Source: Ambrosia x helenae
Lineage: Eukaryota; Streptophyta; Magnoliopsida; Asterales; Asteraceae
Reading direction: 5' to 3'
NCBI GenBank assembly: GCA_030844895.1
Contig: JAUTDX010000156.1
Span: forward strand, 186,001-250,000
Length of the DNA stretch: 64,000 nt
Position numbers and translations under genes: made by a program. Under the pieces are notes generated by a model. That model saw only the letters and a program-made list of their open reading frames with translations. It was not told the DNA's origin and searched no databases. Below are positions 55,201 through 64,000 of the stretch, piece after piece; the stretch's first letter is position 1; each line of letters opens with the position of its first letter.

Positions 55201-57492
55201 CATCAAGTTAACAACCTGGATCCTGTTGGTCAAGGAATTGACAATGCTTCCGCAGGCCAGACTTGTGGGATTCATTAAGAGTCCCACTAAGCTCTTGCGA
55301 TAGTTCGAGCTTATTCATCACAAGACCAATTCTGACAAATATCTCAATGCCACTGGAGTATCAAGAATTTGGTCCATTACAATTTCTATGGTTATCAACA
55401 CCCCCTCAAGTACAACTCTCAGTGAAGTCCTATGACCGATTCATAATTTCTATGGCTAGCGCTTGGTTAGTACAACTTCCCGATTGGCTTCGCAACTCAT
55501 TCAAGCAGCCTTAAATCTATAAGATTTATTGGTCATCTCTCGAACTACTCAAGCCAGATTATGTGTCTATCTCCATTTGTCATTCAGTGTACTAGAGACG
55601 TACACGTATGACCTCCAAAGGCTTTGAGCAGTATACCCTGAATGCTGGGTGATAATTCCTATCACATCGGAAATTCTAGCGATGCAGCACACGAATTCGA
55701 TGTGCCACGGACATCAATCGTGTCACACTAGACACTTCAGTGAAGGACATTAAATTCGTTCGTTCGAGAATGACAAGCCATACTCATGTCAAATTGAGTA
55801 TCCCAGGCTTGCGTTCAAGGTTCGGCGAACCTTGAGGTAGGATGACTACTACAATCCGATATTATAGAAGTTGGCATCTAGTGTCTAGCCACGACTCTCC
55901 AAGAGTATAGGTGGCTATCAATATGCCTCATATTGTAACTACAAATGGGTAAGGGATGAGAGGGTTCCAAACGGCGATCAATCATTGCCTGTGTCCCATC
56001 ATAGCCACATGACACCTCAGGCAACATGACCATTAGATTCGCTCGTTCAAATCTCACTAACCGAGTGATCTTACCAGATCACAGAGTAGGCGACATTCTC
56101 GAGGACGCTCAAGGTTGTTTGTAGTAGCGGATGGTATTCCCATGTCCTCACACGGACTGGAATCCACAATGCACTAACTTACAACCTTTAGCAAGAGTGA
56201 TTGTGGTTAATGATACTAGGGCACCTAGTATGGACTGATGGAGATCGAAAGATTTTGCGTCACTTTAACCCCTCAGTTCCCCAAATAGTAAATAGTGTAC
56301 ATCCGACACACGGGTCGTACCGTACAATTCCACAATCCGCGAGAATTAAAAGCCGAAGTAAACACAAATGACTAGAGGCTTATATCACCTCATCACATTG
56401 GTCAACACGAGAATGATTCATATGAATCATCAAGATATGGTTGCCGCAACAAGCAGGGGATAGGGTTTCGACAACATCTCGACATGCTGGTCTCCCCCGA
56501 AATGGATACAGAACACCTGTAGCTACCCAAAACAAGGGTATCCAGTACTAGTCCTATTATATGTGCCTCACAGGAACTGATATCCTATCGACATTAGCAA
56601 CCTAGTAAGTAAATTCTGAATAATACAGACCACTTTCCCTCGAATTGACTATCAGATCTTTTCGAGATCTTTCGAGGTAAAATGTTCCATATTTTCGGGA
56701 TCTTTCGAGGTAAAAGGTGAAATCGAGTGATAGATGAATGCATTTGGTATCGATTTCAAATTTGGGGCTTGACGTCTTCATGCGCCAGAGTCGTTAATTA
56801 AAACAAACAAACGATCAAGATCGCACCACAAGAAATAGTCTTGAGCCTTCCCATAAGGCATCCCATTCAACGACTCAGATAGTCACACATATGGGTGCAA
56901 TACGTAAGCTTTCAAGCTCATCTTGATTAGTCAGGTACTAAATGCACTGGCCTGGCAGCTCACATTACTATGGTGTCTCCAACAGTGTCTGTCAAAGACA
57001 GGGGATTTTGCTCTAGCGCGAGCAATGCTACAAAAGGATTACTGGGAACACCTGTATCAACCCAAGGTCGAAATGGTTCCACTATTCCAAGAACCTACGA
57101 AATGACACCAAGACAAGATAAACCTACCATCAGAGGAATACCAACATTAATCGAAGGGCTGAGTCGATCGACCATCTCAACACGGTAGGGTAGCACCCTT
57201 ATAGAGTAGACAAGGTTATATGCCCTTCGAGATTCAAGGTTTCATAAAACCTCAGAATCATGTACCATGGACTCCACCAATGCACACGCCATGGGTGGGT
57301 CCACAATGGTATTTCCATAATCATCGGCACGACACGTCGGCAGGTATGACGTCAAACGAACCCAGTGGGATGAGCAATAAATGAGTCGATTCTTTCAACT
57401 CTTGCTAGTCCCAAAGGTATGGGTTATAATATTGCTCACATTCTCTTGATACCTTCGAGGTTTGAGATGCCCTCGAAATCCCTTATCACGAA
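55201..57492. other. Unidentified non-coding region
   Basis: GC content is higher than in typical intergenic DNA here and lacks long frames in any phase. TTTTCGAGATCTTTCGAGGTAAAA and TTTTCGGGATCTTTCGAGGTAAAA-like copies occur at about 56655-56720 as a short tandem repeat. It reads like the decayed interior of a non-coding LTR element, but no domain was recognised. Confidence 0.4.
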
Positions 57493-58459
57493 TGTTGGTG
57501 GTGAAAATCCTCAGGATGATTTTACCTCATATCCTTAGTATAGCATCCTTAGGATGCTGAAGGAATCGTCAGACTTTAGGATGTAACTAAATTTTAGCAT
57601 GTTCACATCCTGAGGATGGACTAACGAATTATCATTTAATGACATGATTGCAGGTACAACTAAGCTATAACATGGATTCGTAACTCTTCTCCAACGTCTA
57701 TATTTCTTCATTCAGTCAAAGGAATCAAAGATGATGATGTTATGCTTGCAAACCAAGTCCAAGCTCAAAGAGGAAGTCAAACTTGTAACCGACTTGCATT
57801 AAATATAGGCGAGAAAGGGGGAAACAACCATATAACGACTATATTCAGTTGTAACAACTTAACGTTCACCTGAAAAAGTCTTGAAGACCATTGAAGACTA
57901 GCGGATTACAGGGGATCTCTTGATTACTTTCATGTACTATAAATATGGGGATGATTGACGAGCATAGGACACTTTTTACAACACATTCACCTGAACTACA
58001 CGTACACTCTGCTACTCATATAAAAGCTCACACACACTTAGCACAAATCATTGTAATCTTAGTACACTCATCACTCATTCATCCAAAGTTGTACTCATTT
58101 TTACCCTATTAATATTAACAAACAAGGCAAGGGCCTAGACTCCTCCCGAGGTTTTATGCCGGCGATCTACATCTGATTAAGGGCTTTCCTCGTACATCGA
58201 GTGTTGTTCATTATGTTTTAGTGTTTACTTTACTTGTTCCTTGAAACTGCTGATAGTTGCATCCTCAGGATAGAACTGTCCATCCTCAGCTTTGCCTTAA
58301 CCATCTCGAGCATAGTTGTCATATTATTGTTCATTTACACTTATAAGTCACTATCCTGAAAATAACACTAAGTTTTTTATCATATTAGCACTCTACCTCA
58401 CTTTTACTAATTTGGAAAACAAGATTATTTCTAGCAAGTAATTTTTGACCAAAACAACA
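57493..58459 (+). mobile_element. Candidate LTR, 967 bp
   Basis: Starts TGTTGGTGGTGAA and ends CAAAACAACA (TG...CA with short inverted ends). It has a good TATA box (57937-57945) and a repeated word ATCCTCAGGAT/CCTTAGGAT near both ends. No matching TSD, PBS or second copy was found, so the call is tentative. Confidence 0.4.
57937..57945 (+). promoter_or_regulatory. TATA box in the candidate LTR
   Basis: CTATAAATA in ATGTACTATAAATATGG, followed by an A/C-rich stretch with CACACACTTAGCACAAATC. Confidence 0.5.
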
Positions 58460-61400
58460 AAGACGAGCCTCGCCCCATCATGTGTGGATCATGGGATTTC
58501 TTTCCGACATGATTTGTGTGTGGTTAGTCTACCAAAATGCGCGTAGAAGGTTAAGGCTAGACATGGCGTCACTGATGCCTTAGATTTTGAAGAGGTAATG
58601 CTCACGAAATGCGCGAGCATATAAAGAGGTCGACACATGATTCGGTCAATTACTCAAACGATCACGAGATTCGGACTTTAGGGAGATACATGTGCTAACA
58701 CTAAGACTAGAGTGTCTTAGTATGACTCCCGAAAAGTCCGTTAGACACCCAAAATCCCACATTATCGATGTCGACACTACACAACCAATCAGCAGAACAA
58801 TGACAGCAACGAGGGCTTGGGGTGGTATCTCCGTCCCGAGGGAACCTAGAGTTAAAGAGACGACAAGTCACCACATCATCAAGTCTATCCAATAACTGTA
58901 GCAATACGCCCACGACGCATAATGACAGCATGGACAACATGGCAATGACAGTAACACGCCCGCGAAACACATCAACAAGGGAATACCGCATCAGGAGCAA
59001 CACAACAACAGACATGCATCATTGACAGCGCAACGCAACCACATGGATATGCGGTCAGCAAAACTTGTGCAACTACAAGAATGCACACTCGCTAGAGGTA
59101 ACACAACAACCTAAATTCACGACAACAGGATGACACACACCCTAGCGAGTCCGCCATACATAACTATAAGAAGCTCCATTACGGTGAGCATGTACCCTGG
59201 TGCGTTTCAGCTCACTTATGGTGGCGGAATCCTTATTCGTGTCCTCAGCCACAAACCTATACTCCATAGGCTCATTGGTAGGAACGATTGGGTCCACAAG
59301 GGCATCCGTCATCATAACAAAAATGGGAACGATGGGTTCCACATAATTTAGCAGACTTATCAAGCCGATATCGTTCTTAGGGAGAACGACCGTAGGCTTG
59401 ATATAAGTTACTCGAATAATGGCAACTGCAGCATTGACAGGCTCAACCCAAGCCTGAGAACCATCTTCAATATTAGTCTTGGCAGGAGCCCAAGGAATGA
59501 TAACGATTAGTTCAACGAAAGCCTCATAGAATGGAGTTAACAGCAACGAACTCCACTGTGACACAGACATGGTCATAGCAGCTTGGCAAGGGTCATAGAA
59601 AGGTCTACGTCAACGATAGTAACCTCAGCAGGAGCCTCCATATCCACAACAACATCAAACTCGAAAAGAGCCCTAGAAACAACACACTCAACAAGCGCTA
59701 CACACCTAGCAACGACACAAGATTTCGTTTGAGCCATAGAATAATAACAACAGTAGCAACAACAGGCTCGGCGGGAGCCTTAGACTCGTCGTAGCTATTA
59801 GATGTGTGGTGAAGAGTATCCATAGGGCCTAGAAACCAACCAACATCTTTCCCAATATCAAAGATAGTGGTCACAATGAGAATAACAGGTAGAGGTAGAA
59901 TGATCATGATTTATCGAGACACCACGATAAAACGGAAATGACACAGACTCTGAGGAATCAGTCGAGTCGTCCTTCTCATTGGGGTACTCTTCCATGTTCT
60001 TTTTGCACAAGCATCGATAGTCATCTAATTATGTGCTTTTCTGTCATCTAGATGAGGCCGATGGACCTTCTTCCTGGTAGGCCACGCGATGAGAGTACCG
60101 AAATACGACAAGAGATTAGATAGATCGTGTTGTCCATAACGAATGGGTCCGCAACCTTAGTTTACAACCCACCAAGACGAGGGGACGCAACGTCTCAGTA
60201 TCTATAGGGACTGATAAAAACACTTTCCATCAATGTCGACCTAATAGATAACTAGTCTCGTTGCCGTGACGAGGGTAGCTAACACTCAACATTACAACAG
60301 GAGTAATGGAATTGTCGTTCCATGGATACGTTTAATTTAACCGAATAGCGTGACCGCTTCCAGTAGTCCGTCATTTGAGCTTCGAGGGGATTTCAATGTA
60401 CGCAGAAGGTGTCTTGCGACATTTGACAATTACGGAACACACACACACTTTACATTTATAGCTCCCGAAGTGTGGTTCCACTCCCCAGGATTTATGATAG
60501 ATTCAGACACAACACACACATCAAACATACTCGTTCTTTCACCGACTGAAGCGAGACTACCTATAATCCTCTAAAAACAAACCAGTGTATGCAGGTAGAG
60601 GAGTCTTACGATGATGACCTTTGCACCTCAAGAGGGTAGTACGACATAAGCACCAGACTGCTAAGTCTATCCCGAATCATCTTCCGGAATACGATCCAGC
60701 GCTATTGCAAGGGGTGTTGAACCACATGTGAGCACTTAATACATCGAGCAGTGGCTTCCCATGGGTTAATCGTATGCACTTCTGAGTGAGTCCATAGCTA
60801 ACCACAGACTGGGGCTTGCTTTTCCACTACACGTCGTCATCATAACACTAGCAAACGCTGCCTCGGTCGTGATCAGTGGCCAAAATTTCTGACATCATCG
60901 AAAATTAGCGAAACCCTATGACTCGCAGATGTGTGATACGACTGGTTGATTTTGCAATCAGTCCACAACTACATAGGAACAACTAACACCGTCGATTCAG
61001 ACGAGGGTTATCAAGCCTTCTAGATAAAGATGATCAAGCCTCTTAACTCAACAAAGTCAATTATGTCCTTTAAATGGAGAAGGAACACCCAGTCCTTGAA
61101 GACAACTTGGGCATGAGTTAGACCGAGCATGACTTACTCACAATATCAACACAGCAGCACATGGGCCACGAGTCTCATATCTGATCCACACAGGGTCTCC
61201 TCCTCAAAACGCACTGGTTTTGCAGGGACGCACCCTGGGTCTTCACTTGGTTCCAGGTGTAACATTCCACGCATCATACCAGACATTCATCGTTTTGGTA
61301 TGCAGTGCATCCTCATACGTCCGCTCCTTTGGAAAAACTATGTGGCGAAGGCATTCAACTCCTATACAAAGAAGTTTTCATCTCCCGTCCCTATCCGATG

Positions 61401-62084
61401 CGAGGGTTTACGTCAGATTACTCATATGAATAGATGTTTGAGCTATTCTGTGTTCGTACCTTAGAGGTAATGCTGAAGAAAGCTCATTGGGTTTACGAGG
61501 ATCGAAATCAAGGGATATCGACAAGACCTCCCTTTTTAACCCATTGGCCAATCAAAAGCTAAGTCTAAACCTAGAGAACAAGAACAGACAAGACAAGGAG
61601 TGATCACCAACCCCGGCCCTAGCACCCACCAAGGTTACCATGCACCCCAAACTATTATTACGTGTGCACCCGTAATGATAATTTACGTTGCCAGGTAATC
61701 TCGCTGCCCGCTAGTTCTGAGGTTCCTGATCCAACAACAAAGGCTTCATACAACAAAAGACGTGGACTAGCTTCGCCTACCCAGCAGAGACAACATGGCG
61801 CCGTCCACTAGAGCGATAGAGGTTAGTCCTTCCGATCATCTCGTCCACAGGTAAGCGGGTGAGTTAATCGTAGACTACAGCGTCCTTCCCACTTGTTGGT
61901 ACCGGCGATCGATGCAAGAGTGTGGACAAGGGTGAAGCATGACATGACATCCTTACATGCAAAGTATCCATACTACTTATATACATTAACTAACCCTAGT
62001 TAGAAAATCGGATCCCTACGCAACATAAATCTTCCTATCCTTATTTTCTAACATTTCATATATTGACACACATGGCTTGTCAGT
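58460..62084. other. Unidentified non-coding region
   Basis: About 3.6 kb of balanced base composition, rich in CAACA/ACAAC words (58900-59800), without long frames or recognised protein motifs. The longest frame (59142-59576, minus) has no recognisable family and no promoter. It may be the interior of a non-coding LTR element associated with the LTR at 57493. Confidence 0.4.
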
Positions 62085-64000
62085 TCTTGATTTTAGCGCT
62101 ATCCAAATATTCCTTCGGTTCTCGATTTCAACACACACACAACACAAGAGTAAATGGTTACGGTAGCGAGGACTCACCCCGAGTAGTGTATAAACAACAA
62201 AAACCAAGTACTCATGATGCCACTTATTACGTTTTAACTTTTAAAAACATTTTGACATGTGAAAACATTTGACAAAACATATCTTTACCCCGAATCAAAA
62301 ACAGTGGAAAGGGGCCGTGAAACTCACCTTAATTTCCATGCTTAGCTAGGCAACAAAGCCCGAAGCCTTGACCGACTTCCTCACGCCCTAATTTCAAGTA
62401 AAGGACATCTTAAAGTCTATCATTATATAAGCCAAGCTTATTTTCCGGTTACAAGATAGTTTATTCAACTATCTAGACTCGTGTGTACTAACCCGCGTCT
62501 TAAGAGTTTAACTCGACGAACCGATCGTGACTTATCATAATTCATGTGTTCACATACGACATAGTACCTAAGTTGCGCACCTGTTACTATTCGTGTGTAA
62601 ACCATGTTGGACTACTACGAAATGTATAACTCATCCCAAGTCATAGCTCGTGTCGTAAATCGAATAAATGTAATTGTCTTGTATACTTATTTTAGGAAAA
62701 TACACCTTGAGAACATAAAAATATAGTTAACAAAACCGACCTATAACAATTGTTGTGTCTTTTCCCAATTCCGTTTGCCTTTAAAGGTTTCAAAACATTA
62801 ATTTTTATATAATCATTCCCAAATAAGCCAAGCGTCTATGCATTTAAATTCCGAACAATTAACAATGTTTAGTTATTGAAAACCATTGGATAATTTGACA
62901 TACTTGATGCTCGGTAAGACTATATATTTGTTTTGAACGTTGTCCAAGATTTAACTTTATTGTTACAAGAATACAATTTTCGAAAACATTCCGATTTAAC
63001 ATAAGATACACTTGTCGGGACACTTGGGAAAAGTTATTTACAAAAATAAGTAACGTCGTGTTAGTTACGTTTGGATTTTCTAAAAATTCTAGCAGAGTTT
63101 CCCGTGTATTTGTACAAACCAGACAACACAAGTTGTGTACAATTTTCCCCAAAATCAATACCAAGCACAAGACACTCAATTCATTTATCCGCAGTTTCAT
63201 CAAACAAGATTTTATACATTTCGATAACGTATAAATTATATTTATATAAACATACTTATATATAAATATAGTTTAACAATTTATCCGATGTACAATATTA
63301 TAAGTCACGTTTTATTATAAGAACACCATTTCATCCGATTTGCACTTTTAGTTTATTATTTTCCGATTCGTTTAGCGAGTTAACACAAATTTTTATCTTT
63401 CGCATTATATATTTATAAATGCAACACAAACATAAACACGAAGTTAGTTATACCATTTTCATATGTGTGTGACCCGTCACCGTCTCCTTTGACGCATCAA
63501 CCGAAACTTTTGACCAAGCCGAGGTTTGACCAAAATTGACTCGGGTTCAACCGAATTCAAAATCTGACCTGAGAGCAAGGTTGACCAGATCAGACTCGAG
63601 CACCTAAAATTAACCCGGACCAAATCTGAGTCGAACCCTAAAATGAGCCCGAACAGATCTGACTCAAACCGATCCAGATTTGACCTGAAAATTCATATTC
63701 AAGTTGAACGTGACCACAACCGACACCGAACAGAACCACCTTCGTTACGGACCACCATCACATCACCACGACCTGAACCGGAGCCGAAACAACACCACTA
63801 CCGGCCGGATCTAGCCAAGTCTGACCCGCATGACACAAGACTCAACCCTAGCACCCACCTCCGACTTGACCTGGACCCTTGATCCTGCCAGATCTGGAAC
63901 AACCGTCACCATGAACCACCAAAACAACCACCACAAAAGATAAATCACCACCAACGGCCGAGACAATCACCACCCGAACTCCCACAGCCAAGACCACCCA
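62085..64000 (-). mobile_element. Partial second copy of the 3.9-kb LTR
   Basis: Matches 51290-53270 at high identity and in the same order, running off the window. Its 3' (sense) end is lost at about 62090, before the acceptor-like block. Differences from the first copy include a single rather than duplicated 37-bp segment near 63180, an extra CCTGAACCGGAGCCG segment near 63770 and a deletion of about 40 bp near 63865. Confidence 0.88.

Noticed and set aside
59142..59576. 144-codon minus-strand frame
   Set aside because: No recognisable family, no promoter and surrounding region lacks coding signals; it could be chance.

Overview
The window looks like nuclear DNA of a flowering plant. It is AT-rich, sparse in genes and packed with plant transposons: a chromovirus-type Ty3/gypsy element, L1 LINEs with RRM-type ORF1, Helitrons, a Cassandra TRIM and a tRNA-derived SINE. 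The style of the gag/pol proteins and of the long TGTGACACC-type LTRs fits a dicot, possibly Asteraceae; this is an inference from memory and no search was run. Only two genes look like host genes: a single-exon GT4-family glycosyltransferase (25315-26787, +) and a small unrecognised protein with its own TATA box (46486-46815, +).

Layout. 518-9299 is a minus-strand Ty3/gypsy chromovirus with a truncated 3' LTR, three frameshifts and a candidate 79-nt intron in gag. It sits in a repeat region containing four tandem 1.57-kb units (9670-15959), which appears to be the interior of a second, non-coding LTR element whose PBS and 5' LTR lie at 16861-18315. 18316-23974 is a plus-strand long LTR interrupted by a 3-kb solo LTR. 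After the glycosyltransferase come two related minus-strand Helitron relics (27006-28539 and 28540-35716). The second contains a nested stack: a LINE fragment, split in its (TA)n tail by a TIR element, which itself carries a complete Cassandra TRIM. 35.7-40.6 kb holds two fold-back elements, a SINE with intact target-site duplications and a cluster of non-autonomous Helitrons. 40794-46289 is an apparently intact L1 LINE with an 18-bp target-site duplication, inserted about 85 bp upstream of the TATA box of the small gene. 47.3-50.1 kb holds a fold-back element, a Ty1/copia relic and an LTR-element leader. 50132-55200 is a long LTR split by a 3.9-kb solo LTR, a second partial copy of which runs off the end of the window (62085-64000). 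55.2-62.1 kb is mostly unidentified and includes a candidate LTR at 57493-58459.

Most notable: several long LTRs of different families and both orientations share a conserved donor-like AAG|GTGAGTTTCAC and, 480-590 nt downstream, a conserved acceptor-like block ending in CAG, always between the LTR promoter and the PBS. This suggests a shared leader intron in the retroelement RNAs. Nothing here resembles a new host defence or metabolic system; the novelty is in retroelement architecture.
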